A stretch of 64,000 bases of DNA, taken from assembly GCA_003153295.1 (NCBI GenBank), contig PLXY01000003.1, forward strand, positions 56,868-120,867, given 5' to 3'. A model generated the notes under the pieces. It had not been told where the DNA came from. It was given only the letters and a program-made list of their open reading frames with translations, and did no database searches. This stretch comes from Parachlamydiales bacterium (lineage in GTDB: Bacteria > Chlamydiota > Chlamydiia > Chlamydiales > Rhabdochlamydiaceae). Positions 36,587-44,946 of the stretch are shown here, one piece after another. The stretch's first letter is position 1; each line of letters opens with the position of its first letter. The position numbers and the translations under genes are program-made.

Positions 36587-36689
36587 ACAAGACCTTAGGA
36601 AAAAGTTTAGATAAATCAGGATAGTCGATGGCTAAAATATTCTTCAATGCTATCCTGTGAGTCAGACTTCATCCAACAGTCAAAGACTC

Positions 36690-36767
36690 TAAATCTTCTT
36701 CGTTAATACCGAGTGCAGGTTCGATACCTGTTCAAAGCAAATAACCTGGCATTGCCAGGTTATTTTT
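36690..36767 (+). repeat. Decayed second copy of the tRNA-Leu 3' end with terminator
   Basis: The sequence follows 33598-33672 with scattered substitutions: TTCGTTAATACCGAGTGCAG, then GGTTCGATACCTGTTCAAAGCAA, and the same hairpin AACCTGGCATTGCCAGGTT with a T-rich tail; GAAAATAAGC after it also matches. It is an old att copy that bounds a module (about 3.1 kb) with the thiamine-diphosphate enzyme and dinD. Confidence 0.8.
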
Positions 36768-36842
36768 TGCCCAGAAAATAAGCTATAGATGTTTATGGAT
36801 ATGTTAACACAACTCTGAAGAGTGATGTCTATCTTTGGAATT

Positions 36843-37583
36843 CTATTTTAATAGTTTTGCTAACGTTCCCTGATAATCAATTTTTGGATTATCTTGGCAT
36901 AACTTAGAGATTTTTTGCGCTGCTGTTGGATCTTCTCTTTTGATTAAATCTAAACAGTGCCATGCGGCCATCGTGAGTATGAATTGTTGCAATTTATTTT
37001 CCGTCCAACTCTTTAGCTGGTCTGAAAATTCAGCTTCATCAGGCAATTCACTTCGACCAGTCACTTCCTTTAAAAACTGAGTCAAAAATTGTCTATTATG
37101 CCATTCATATGTAAAAAAGAGGAGTTCAGGATCAGAATTCAGAAAAGCCATGGGTTGGCTTAGAAAATTTTCATTGCCTGTAGCAAGGTAAGAGGTGACC
37201 ATCAAATCAAAGTCATGGCCTGATTTGAATTCCAAATGATCAAGTTTAAAAATAGGCATAGTTGAAGATGTTTCATCTTCTTGAATTCTTGCATCTTTGA
37301 TTTGAGCAGAGGAGAAAGCCTGTTGAAAGATGGATTTTTGTAAGGGAGAAAAATGAGAGAAATCTTGAGCAAAACGTTCAATGTAATCCGGATGAACTTT
37401 GAGGATTTGCGCGATAAATGTAGCTGCTAATGATAATACATAGGGTCGATCATTTTCTGTGGCTTGCTCAATTTTTTGTTTTTCAAGCCATGTGTAAGCA
37501 TTCTCAGGACTGGGATTTTGGTAAAAGGGAACAGCGTTTAAGTAGATTCCGCAAATGCAAAAAAGAAAAAGCCATTTTTTCAT
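36843..37583 (-). CDS. Hypothetical secreted protein
   Basis: The 246-residue protein begins with a Sec signal (MKKWLFLFCICGIYLNAVPF). The mature part is helical with many Phe and Gln residues (FAQDFSHFSPLQKSIFQQAFSSAQ; WTENKLQQFILTMAAWHCLDL) and no motif I recognise. A GGAAAGAAC site precedes it. It is the first gene beyond the island in this direction and is probably monocistronic. Confidence 0.65.
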   Translation of the reverse strand: MKKWLFLFCICGIYLNAVPFYQNPSPENAYTWLEKQKIEQATENDRPYVLSLAATFIAQILKVHPDYIERFAQDFSHFSPLQKSIFQQAFSSAQIKDARIQEDETSSTMPIFKLDHLEFKSGHDFDLMVTSYLATGNENFLSQPMAFLNSDPELLFFTYEWHNRQFLTQFLKEVTGRSELPDEAEFSDQLKSWTENKLQQFILTMAAWHCLDLIKREDPTAAQKISKLCQDNPKIDYQGTLAKLLK

Positions 37584-37695
37584 AAAGTTCTTTCCTTATC
37601 CAGACAACTGTATACCCTGGATTAGTTCTATTCAAATAGATCTATTCATTAGGTCTGAGGATATAGGCACTTGAGTAGATCAAATGCCCTCAGAT

Positions 37696-38031
37696 TTACT
37701 TAACTTGAATAGTGACGCGTCTACTTAGAGATATGGCACCGCCAACCAAAGCACCGCCTAATGCTCCGATGATAGGTATAGCCCCGATCACGTATAATTT
37801 TGCGAACCCTGCCATCATCCCTGTATGGCCTTTGGGTTGGCGCTCCGGTCGACTCTCTCTATATAACAAGACCCCTGTTACTGCAAGACCGGCCACTAAT
37901 CCGAGGCCAGCGCCTTTGACAATAGTGTTACGGAAAATAGTGCTGCAAACATCAATGAATGGCTTGGGGTTAGATGCGATAGCTGACGCTGCTATACCAA
38001 GCATCATACCGCCTACAAAGATTTTTATCAT
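37696..38031 (-). CDS. Hypothetical Gly-rich membrane protein
   Basis: The ATG following TTAAGGAGTTTAAA is chosen; a longer frame adds 28 residues without a ribosome-binding site. The 111-residue product has three hydrophobic Gly/Ala-rich helices (IFVGGMMLGIAASAIA, VKGAGLGLVAGLAVTGVLL, LYVIGAIPIIGALGGALVGGAISL). Glycine-zipper-like spacing suggests close helix packing in a membrane. Function unknown. Confidence 0.65.
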   Translation of the reverse strand: MIKIFVGGMMLGIAASAIASNPKPFIDVCSTIFRNTIVKGAGLGLVAGLAVTGVLLYRESRPERQPKGHTGMMAGFAKLYVIGAIPIIGALGGALVGGAISLSRRVTIQVK

Positions 38032-38181
38032 TTTAAACTCCTTAAGTTTTGTGCGAGCAATTTTATGCATTAGCAGCAAAAAAACATAGGAGAAATAAAA
38101 AAGTTGATGAGGCAAAGAAAAACTTTATCCTATACAAAAGGTCTACAACATGACCACTGTTCTGAAAAAAAATTATAAGAT

Positions 38182-39165
38182 TTAAATTTCGTCATCTCTT
38201 GTTCTTTTTCCTCGAGGTGGGTGGGTGCCCTGATCAGAATGAACTTCAAGGTCGGGGAGAGCGCTTTGTACACTGTTGGTACTACTGATAGGATTCCGTT
38301 GAACATCCAAAATTTGCAGATTAGGAGGAAGAGATCGGCTCGAAAGGGCAGCTAGTTGATTGCCGGATAAATCTAACGATACTAAATGAGTCAATGCAGC
38401 CAAATTAGGTTGTTTAGTGAGCTGATTGTTATCTAGATCTAATCTTTCTAAAGAAACGGGTAAATGAGCCACTACAATCTTTTGAAAACAGTTATGACTT
38501 AACAATAATATTTTCAAGCGATCCAGGCCGCTAAAGTCTCCTAAGGTTTCGAAGCGATTATACGTCAGATCTATGAATTGGATATGGGTAAATTCAGATG
38601 CAATAGGTTGTGGGATAAAAGCATGTGTTAGAAGAGTATTGCATAAGTACCAATGAATAACCCTTTCAAAAGGTAAAGATCTGGGATGATTCAAGTCGTG
38701 GATTTGAGCTTTAATTGCTTTTACTCGCTCAGCTAGTTTACCGAAATAACTGAACCCAAATGCATAATCCGGAAAATCCCTATGAACCTGATTTTTTCGA
38801 GCTAGATTGAAATAATATTGTTTTGTCTGATTCCACATCTCAACGAGTGTTTCATTTTCGTCAATCTGTCTCTGAATGCCTTGCAATTGTTCAATAGAAA
38901 ATGAATTGCCGCTGGGCGCAGTCTCTAGATAATCTAAAAGCTTTCTCTTGAATTCTGCGAACTTTTGATTATCTGTTTGGAGTGGCACATTCTGGGAGGA
39001 AAATACCTGCCAGGCTAGTGAGACGAGATCTGTTCCATTAGTCCATGCAGCAAGAGATTCGACCTCTGTAACACATTTATAGGCTGGTTTCTCGGGATGA
39101 GCTTGAGCCCAGTTAAGTAATGTAGTCCACGGTGTGCTTGCACCTGCAGCAGCAATTAAAGCCAT
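38182..39165 (-). CDS. Leucine-rich repeat protein, possible effector
   Basis: The 327-residue protein has a helical N-terminal half with Trp-rich motifs (TPWTTLLNWAQAHPEKPAY) and about five LRR units from residue ~190: IQFIDLTYNRFETL, LKILLLSHNCFQKI, LERLDLDNNQLTKQ, LVSLDLSGNQLAAL, LQILDVQRNPISS. There is no signal peptide. It ends with a basic patch (RGKRTRDDEI). LRR proteins of intracellular bacteria often act on host proteins; that it is an effector is an inference. Confidence 0.75.
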   Translation of the reverse strand: MALIAAAGASTPWTTLLNWAQAHPEKPAYKCVTEVESLAAWTNGTDLVSLAWQVFSSQNVPLQTDNQKFAEFKRKLLDYLETAPSGNSFSIEQLQGIQRQIDENETLVEMWNQTKQYYFNLARKNQVHRDFPDYAFGFSYFGKLAERVKAIKAQIHDLNHPRSLPFERVIHWYLCNTLLTHAFIPQPIASEFTHIQFIDLTYNRFETLGDFSGLDRLKILLLSHNCFQKIVVAHLPVSLERLDLDNNQLTKQPNLAALTHLVSLDLSGNQLAALSSRSLPPNLQILDVQRNPISSTNSVQSALPDLEVHSDQGTHPPRGKRTRDDEI

Positions 39166-39228
39166 AGATACCTCTCTTTTTTTAAAAAAATAGTTTAAAT
39201 TGAATCATTGAATATTGTCAAAAACTGA

Positions 39229-39621
39229 TTAGAAAATTAAATTTTCTTTAGATAAAACAACTTGATCATTTGTTGGATTTGAGCAGATGACTAAGAGTCG
39301 AACTTCCTCAACAGTTTTGTTTTCAATAAAATGGAGTTGTGTTGAGTTAGGTTTGAATCCAATGAAATCGCCAGGATGAAGTTCTAAAATTTGATCTTCA
39401 AAATGGAGTGTAGCGGAACCCTTCAAAATGAAAACCATCTCTTCTTTAAGAGTATGGAAGTGGGGTGAAGATGAACGTCTGCCAGGAGGAATAATCTCAT
39501 GATGAACAAAGATATCTCAATGGCCCAAGAGATCGGTTAAAATAGCTGATTTTGAAAATACCTCTCCTGAGGTAGAAGAGACGAGTTCCGTATGTTTCAC
39601 GAATGATTCAGTTTTAACCAT
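39229..39621 (-). pseudogene. Cupin-domain protein interrupted by one TGA
   Basis: A 131-codon frame from ATG at 39621 is interrupted by a single TGA at codon 35 (39517-39519). The translation continues without a frame change: LLGH-stop-DIFVHHEIIPPGRRSSSPHFHTLKEEMVFILKGSATLHFEDQILELHPGDFIGF, read in parts. This is a clear single-domain cupin (HxH...E motif PHFHTLKEEM, then PGDFIGF). The stop stands where a Trp (TGG) would fit. Only the shorter part from MVFILKG could be made from an internal start, and it lacks the metal site. Confidence 0.8.
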
Positions 39622-39812
39622 TTTTTCTTCATAGCGAGGATTTTGTCTCAAAATCTCAGTGAACTTCTAGATTTAAAAAATTCAGATATATTGTCATATA
39701 TCTTTAAATCCGAGTATAAATGATCGGTAAAATCATGGACCCATTAAATTTTCTAATGCGTCGTACTTGACTAAAGAATTTTGCCAACAAATGAAATCAT
39801 CAAAAGGTTGAT

Positions 39813-40778
39813 ATGGTTTTTTCTATTCAAAGATCTTCTTCAATGACTTCTGCTCTTCGCTGGACTCAAGGCCATCTTTTTGCAAACCGATGGACTATTA
39901 CAATCTGCACCGGAATAGCTTTTTTAGGAATCGCCTTTCTGTTTTTCAGGAGAAAACCGGCCTCTCCGACGATGCCGCCTGCATCTAAACGACATAAACT
40001 TTCAGTCTCTCAACCCTGTCTCAATGATGAAACTTATTTACGATTTAACAAACTTTTTGCACAAGGTATCTTCAAGATTCATCCGAGCTTTTCTTCTTCA
40101 TCAGCAAAACCTGTTTCTCTTTCGTGCATTTATAAAAAAGATAACCAATCTCATCTACATTTTCACTATCAAAGGCTTTCTCCTGAAGATAGCTCTGGAG
40201 AGATATTCATTCCCAATATGCCCTATGGAGAGGAAATCATTATTGAAACAATGATGGACGACGAAACTTGTTATGAACAAAAAATTCGTATCATCCAGCC
40301 TTTAGCGACTTATGAAATAAAGAAAAACAACGTTGTAGTGAAAACTTTGGGTCAACTTTCGGATACAGTATCAATTTCTGGACTCAAAAACAAAATTGAG
40401 CAACCTATGAAATTCATTCTACAAGCCGATAAAATTGAAGAAGCCACAGGAACTGAAGCTTTTTGTGTGATTCAGAATAGACAAGCTAAGCATGTGGTAT
40501 TTACATTTGAGCTTGCTTTTCTGCCAACGAAGCTAAATAGCTATTCATTTACAACGGTACTCGGTGAGAACGTTTCTCGAGAACCTCCTAATCTTTGTCA
40601 TCTTGCGATTCCTTTTGTGATTCCTCCTAACGGAGTTCTTAAGTTATCCAAAGAATTTTTGATGCAAACTTGGAGAGATACTTATCTTCGGTCGAATGCA
40701 ACTCGCTGTATTGCTTTTGATCTTAGCAATCCTGATCTTACTCTTACCGCTGTCCAGGCGACTGCTTACAGTGCTTGA
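39813..40778 (+). CDS. Hypothetical protein with one N-terminal membrane helix
   Basis: The 321-residue product has a polar N-terminus, one membrane helix (TICTGIAFLGIAFLFF, residues ~29-46), a positive stop sequence (RRKP) and a Pro-rich linker, then a beta-rich domain of ~250 residues (e.g. PLSCIYKKDN, NSYSFTTVLGE). No family recognised. An AAAGGTTGAT site precedes the ATG. Confidence 0.65.
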   Translation: MVFSIQRSSSMTSALRWTQGHLFANRWTITICTGIAFLGIAFLFFRRKPASPTMPPASKRHKLSVSQPCLNDETYLRFNKLFAQGIFKIHPSFSSSSAKPVSLSCIYKKDNQSHLHFHYQRLSPEDSSGEIFIPNMPYGEEIIIETMMDDETCYEQKIRIIQPLATYEIKKNNVVVKTLGQLSDTVSISGLKNKIEQPMKFILQADKIEEATGTEAFCVIQNRQAKHVVFTFELAFLPTKLNSYSFTTVLGENVSREPPNLCHLAIPFVIPPNGVLKLSKEFLMQTWRDTYLRSNATRCIAFDLSNPDLTLTAVQATAYSA

Positions 40779-40845
40779 AGCTTCCTTAACCGGGTAAAAT
40801 CCAAATTTTCTATGAAAGTCGATATTTAAAGGTGAAACAACCAGG

Positions 40846-41165
40846 ATGAAATATAAAGGATACATCGGTCATGTCGAATACGACGATGAAGCGAAGATTT
40901 TTCATGGGGAAGTCATCGGCTTAAAAGACATTATTACTTTTCAAGGAAGCTCTGTTGAAGAGTTGGAAAAAGCTTTTAAGGATTCCGTTGAGGATTATCT
41001 TGCTTGGTGTAAGAAAAGAAAGGAAAAACCAGAAAAAACATTTTCAGGAACTTTTAATCTTAGAATTCCGCCTGATCTCCTGCTAGATTAGCTCTGCAAG
41101 CGAAATCTATAGGAGTCAGTCTTAATTCTTTTATTGCCCAAACTCTTAACCAAATCGTTCATTGA
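40846..41165 (+). pseudogene. hicB-like antitoxin with a frameshift
   Basis: The first 81 codons encode a HicB-type domain (MKYKGYIGHVEYDDEAKIFHGEVIG, FQGSSVEELEKAFKDSVEDYLAWCKKR and FSGTFNLRIPPDL). They then run into LLD-stop. In the +2 frame from 41082 the expected ribbon-helix-helix end continues: ARLALQAKSIGVSLNSFIAQTL, with a stop at 41163-41165. A single missing base near 41080 (DLHARLAL restored) explains the break. No hicA toxin gene is adjacent. The truncated product would lack the DNA-binding domain. Confidence 0.8.
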
Positions 41166-41183
41166 AAGAACAGACTTGAAAAA

Positions 41184-41522
41184 TTAGACTACGGCTATAT
41201 GGCCTCTTCGTGAGAATAATCCTCTGGCTCTGGGTTTTTGAATGCTGATCTCAACATAACATCCTATGAGAGATAGATAGTGCATCAGTTTTTCAGAGCT
41301 AAATTCATTAAATTTTCCAGAAATCAGCATAGAAACTTTTGGCTGAGAAATTCCTAACTTTTGAGCTATTTGTTTTTGAGAAAATTTGCTGGATTTTATG
41401 AGTAATCCAAGTTCATGCATAAGTCTAGCTCTAGTCAAAAGTTCTTCAGAATCTTCTAAGCCAAGATCTGCAAATACATTATCAGAAGAGATTTCGTAGT
41501 CTTTTTCATTTTTGCTGGCCAT
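41184..41522 (-). CDS. XRE-family antitoxin (HigA-like)
   Basis: The 112-residue protein has a helix-turn-helix in the middle (SQKQIAQKLGISQPKVSMLISGKF), with a helical N-terminal region. Its C-terminal part (HYLSLIGCYVEISIQKP) is typical of HigA2-like antitoxins. It starts one base after the toxin stop, so the order is toxin first, as in HigBA. It should neutralise the toxin and bind the palindrome upstream of the operon. Confidence 0.85.
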   Translation of the reverse strand: MASKNEKDYEISSDNVFADLGLEDSEELLTRARLMHELGLLIKSSKFSQKQIAQKLGISQPKVSMLISGKFNEFSSEKLMHYLSLIGCYVEISIQKPRARGLFSRRGHIAVV

Positions 41523-41523
41523 G

Positions 41524-41883
41524 TTATTTTCCTCTGAGTTTCAATTCTTTATAAATTTCTTCTGCCCTTCTAAGACGAGCGTGTATGAGCTCTATATCTT
41601 GCTTAGGAGTTTCAATACCTTTTTTGCTCTTTTTCTGAAAGACATGCAAGATGAATATTACATCCCCAAATCGAACTGTATACACCGCGCGAAATGTTCC
41701 TCCATTATCATCATCTATAAGTTCTATCACTTCAGCACTACCAAAACCCTTCATTACTTTGGCTATATCTGGATGAACCCCTTCCTGTGCCTGGTAAATA
41801 GCATATCCAAAAGCCCGTATCACTTGCTTAGGCAAGTCTTCAAGATCCCGCTTAGATGAAGCAATCCAAATTACAGTTTTCAA
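41524..41883 (-). CDS. RelE/HigB-family toxin (Gp49-like)
   Basis: The 119-residue protein matches the phage-derived Gp49/HigB-like toxin pattern: VIWIASSKRDLEDLPKQVIRAFGYAIYQAQ at the start, then FRAVYTVRFGDVIFILHVFQKKSKKGIETPKQDIELIHARL in two parts. The RxxY...FxKK...TP...I order is the hallmark of mRNA-cleaving RelE-fold toxins. Both genes of the operon look intact. Confidence 0.88.
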   Translation of the reverse strand: MKTVIWIASSKRDLEDLPKQVIRAFGYAIYQAQEGVHPDIAKVMKGFGSAEVIELIDDDNGGTFRAVYTVRFGDVIFILHVFQKKSKKGIETPKQDIELIHARLRRAEEIYKELKLRGK

Positions 41884-41903
41884 TGAGACTTTTTCCTTTA
41901 GTC

Positions 41904-41931
41904 ATAAATATACCGAATTCGGTATATTTAT
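41904..41931. promoter_or_regulatory. 28-bp perfect palindrome, probable operator of the toxin-antitoxin operon
   Basis: The sequence is its own reverse complement over 28 bases, with the core TATACCGAATTCGGTATA. It lies 20 bases upstream of the toxin start, where the promoter is expected, and the TATA ends can overlap a -10 box. Autoregulation by the antitoxin/toxin complex is the known pattern for this class. Confidence 0.8.
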
Positions 41932-41996
41932 TGGAAGGGTAAATTTCTTCTAAAATGCCATCTATGGGGGGGCATGTAGACAGTTATAAAGTATGT

Positions 41997-43790
41997 CTAT
42001 GAGCTTTTAATGGCTAAGAGAGTTGAATACGGAATGAGCTCAATTTCGGTTGGAAAAACGGGACCTTTAGAAGGATCAGAGAGATGGTTTTGGCTCCAGC
42101 TTGCTTCGGTATTGACGACGAGGCGCCATTGGTGAGTAGAAGGAAGTTGAACTTTTAGATTTTGAGCGGAGGGGTTAAAAGCGATCAGGAGATTTTGTAA
42201 AATAAAAGTGGTGTCGTGCCATTGAATGTTCTGGTCGGGATGAAGATATTTTTTTCGGAACGCAATCAGAGAGGAGACGAAGTGAAAGATGTCTTTATTT
42301 TTCTCGAGCTCATCCCATAAAAACCAATTCAATTCATTATCTTGTAAATAGGGATTGTTATTTCCCTTGTGTGTATGGCCATATTCATCGCCCATGAGCA
42401 TCATGGGTGTTCCTTGAGAAAGAAACAAGGTGAGGAAAAAATTGCGCATTTGCCGCTCGCGGAAAGCGTTGATCTTTTCATCGGAAACCGGTCCTTCTGC
42501 GCCGCAATTCCAGCTATTATTGAGTGTTTGTCCATCTCGATTTTGCTCGCCGTTATCTTCGTTGTGCTTTTGATTATAGGAGACTAAATCACGAAGGGAA
42601 AAGCCGTCATGGCAGGTGATGTAATTAATACTGCTTTGGGCTTTTTGGAACTCGGCTTTGTTTCCAGTAAAGACATTGGCAAAAGAAGAAGCTTGGCCGG
42701 TTCCTTTGATGAAGTTACGAGAAGTATCGCGAAATGTTTGGCTCCATTCTAGCCAAGGTCCCCATTTAGCGAAGTACCCTTGTTGATTAAGTCCCATGTC
42801 CCACGGTTCTGCGATGAGTTTGACATCTTTCAGCTGAGAGATCGCTTGGATGAGCGGAGGCTGTGATAGAACCTCTCCTTTTGAATCGAGAGAAAAGATA
42901 GAAGCTAAATCGAACCGAAATCCATCGATATGGACTTCTTCAATCCAATACTGAAGGCTGTCTAGAATGAGTTTTTGGACAGCAGGATGGTTGCAATGGA
43001 GGGTGTTTCCGCAGCCGCTGAAATCGAGAAACTCACCTTCTTGGTTCAATAAATAATAGGCGGAATTGTCGATGCCACGAAAGCTGATGGCGAAGTTTTT
43101 ATTATTTCCTTCTCCTGTATGGCTATAGACGACATCTAGGAAGATTTGGATTTGATTCCGGTGGAGTTCACGGACCAGTGTTTTCAATTCTTCCAAATTG
43201 CCATACATATGCATGGGGACAAAGTAATGGAAGGGGTTATAGCCCCAATAGTTGGTCAGCTTAGTAGCAGCTTGATTGAAATCAAAGATCGGCATCAATT
43301 CGATGGCATTGACGCCGAGTTCTTTCAAATAGGGTATTTTTTCTAAGAGTCCTAAATAGGTTCCTGGATGCATGACTTGACTAGAAGAATGCAGGGTAAA
43401 TCCCCGGACGTGCATTTCATAAATCACGAGCTCTTCCAAAGGAATTTGAGGCTGCTGGATACCTTGCCAATCGAATGTTTTCTCTTTTTCTAAGACGGCT
43501 CTTCCATTGATGACTTTTTTTGCATACGGATCTATGAGCCATTGATCTTTTTTAAATAAGAGCCCTTTTTTTTCATCGTAAGGGCCTTCACATCGATAGG
43601 CATACTGTATTTCGGAAGGAAGCCCCGGAATAGAAACATGCCAGATATCTCCGCTTCTTTGGAGGGGGATTTCTTTGATTTCATTACCTTTAAAAAGACC
43701 TAAAATCACAGCGGTAGCATGGCTGGAAAAAAGCGCAAAATTTGCAGTGTCATTGTCAAAATAAGCGCCTAAACGGACAGGTTCTTGCAT
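41997..43790 (-). CDS. glgX: Glycogen debranching enzyme (isoamylase type)
   Basis: GlgX hydrolyses alpha-1,6 branches in glycogen. The protein has an N-terminal CBM48-like domain (VRLGAYFDNDTANFALFSS) and a GH13 barrel with YEMHVRGFT, LDVVYSHTGEG, the nucleophile Asp in GFRFDLASI, the acid in IAEPWD and TCHDGFSLRDL. At 597 residues it is shorter than the usual ~650-660, mainly at the C-terminal and N-terminal ends. Chlamydiae keep a complete glycogen pathway. No other glycogen gene is next to it here. Confidence 0.92.
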   Translation of the reverse strand: MQEPVRLGAYFDNDTANFALFSSHATAVILGLFKGNEIKEIPLQRSGDIWHVSIPGLPSEIQYAYRCEGPYDEKKGLLFKKDQWLIDPYAKKVINGRAVLEKEKTFDWQGIQQPQIPLEELVIYEMHVRGFTLHSSSQVMHPGTYLGLLEKIPYLKELGVNAIELMPIFDFNQAATKLTNYWGYNPFHYFVPMHMYGNLEELKTLVRELHRNQIQIFLDVVYSHTGEGNNKNFAISFRGIDNSAYYLLNQEGEFLDFSGCGNTLHCNHPAVQKLILDSLQYWIEEVHIDGFRFDLASIFSLDSKGEVLSQPPLIQAISQLKDVKLIAEPWDMGLNQQGYFAKWGPWLEWSQTFRDTSRNFIKGTGQASSFANVFTGNKAEFQKAQSSINYITCHDGFSLRDLVSYNQKHNEDNGEQNRDGQTLNNSWNCGAEGPVSDEKINAFRERQMRNFFLTLFLSQGTPMMLMGDEYGHTHKGNNNPYLQDNELNWFLWDELEKNKDIFHFVSSLIAFRKKYLHPDQNIQWHDTTFILQNLLIAFNPSAQNLKVQLPSTHQWRLVVNTEASWSQNHLSDPSKGPVFPTEIELIPYSTLLAIKSS

Positions 43791-43891
43791 AAGACTTCGT
43801 ATACCAGGAATAGGATATGAGGGGAAGATTTTGACTTATTAGAGATGCTGTGATAGCGTGATTTGTCTTGTAAAACTTAAGGGAATTTATC

Positions 43892-44407
43892 ATGAATCCA
43901 ACTGAGCATCCCTTACATTCAAAGACAGAAATGAAGCTGCAGTGGATTGCCATTGCTTGTATGGCAATCGGGTTGGTAACTTCTATCTATTTTCACGCGA
44001 ATATTTTGAAAGCGGAACGGATTGAAAATGAATTGTCTTCATATCTTCATCTCAATGATAAATACCATTCCTTGCTGTTTAAATTAATTTGCGATGACTC
44101 TGAGGTCTTTAAAAAAACAGATGACCTTTCTTTACAGAAAAATAAATATCTTATGTATGAATTGTTCGAGCTGTTTTCTACGATAGATTCTCTTGAGGGC
44201 TATTTTAAAGAGCTGGATAAAGATGTATGGCCCAGTTGGAAAAGAAGAATGGAATTTCTTTTGTCAAAACCTGCGGTTCAATACGCTTGGCAATCTCACC
44301 GTAACTATGCTGAGCGTATCTACGAGCCTCATTTTGTCGAACATATCGAAAGTATCATTGCAGCCCATGAACCTCATAGAACAATAGCAGAGTCAGATAA
44401 AAAATAA
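43892..44407 (+). CDS. Hypothetical protein with one membrane helix
   Basis: The 171-residue product has a short polar N-terminus, one membrane helix (LQWIAIACMAIGLVTSIYFHA, residues ~13-33) and a helical soluble domain rich in Tyr and Trp. An AGGGAA site precedes the ATG. No domain recognised. It is 20 bases upstream of the grpB-family gene and may be co-transcribed with it. Confidence 0.65.
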   Translation: MNPTEHPLHSKTEMKLQWIAIACMAIGLVTSIYFHANILKAERIENELSSYLHLNDKYHSLLFKLICDDSEVFKKTDDLSLQKNKYLMYELFELFSTIDSLEGYFKELDKDVWPSWKRRMEFLLSKPAVQYAWQSHRNYAERIYEPHFVEHIESIIAAHEPHRTIAESDKK

Positions 44408-44427
44408 ATTCAGGCTTATTTCAGTTT

Positions 44428-44946
44428 ATGAATTCAAAACAGATCTATTTAGCTCCCTATTCGAATGAATGGCCGCACGAGTTTGAGAGGGAAAAGAAGG
44501 TATTGTTAGAAGCGATTGGAGAGTGGGTGGAAGATATTCAGCATGTGGGAAGCACGGCTATTCCCGGTATGTCTGCTAAGCCTATCATCGATATCATGAT
44601 AGGGGTTAGAAATCTTAACGATGCCGATGAACAGTGTGTTCCTCGTATTCAACAGCTGGGATATGAGTATATTCAAAAATACGAAAAAGAGCTTCCTGAA
44701 AGACGGTATTTTCAGAAAACATCTCATGGAGTCAGAACCCATCAAATTCATCTGGTAGAAATCAACAGTGATTGGTGGAAGCGGCATCTTCTTTTTCGAG
44801 ATTACTTGCGCTCCCATCCTCAAGTTGCCCAAGAATATGAAGAGCTAAAAAGGTCACTCGCTAAGATTCATTCAGATACGAATGAATATGCCCATGCAAA
44901 AACAGCTTTCATTCGTGAAATCGAAAAGAAGGCAAAAAACACTTAG
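44428..44946 (+). CDS. GrpB family protein (UPF0157)
   Basis: The family has a nucleotidyltransferase fold. The 172-residue protein carries the signature IQHVGSTAIPGMSAKPIIDIMIGV and TSHGVRTHQIHLVEINSDWWKRHLLFRDYLRSHP in two parts. The biochemical role of the family is unclear; some members are fused to dephospho-CoA kinase. Its end overlaps the end of the opposing gene by four bases. Confidence 0.9.
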   Translation: MNSKQIYLAPYSNEWPHEFEREKKVLLEAIGEWVEDIQHVGSTAIPGMSAKPIIDIMIGVRNLNDADEQCVPRIQQLGYEYIQKYEKELPERRYFQKTSHGVRTHQIHLVEINSDWWKRHLLFRDYLRSHPQVAQEYEELKRSLAKIHSDTNEYAHAKTAFIREIEKKAKNT

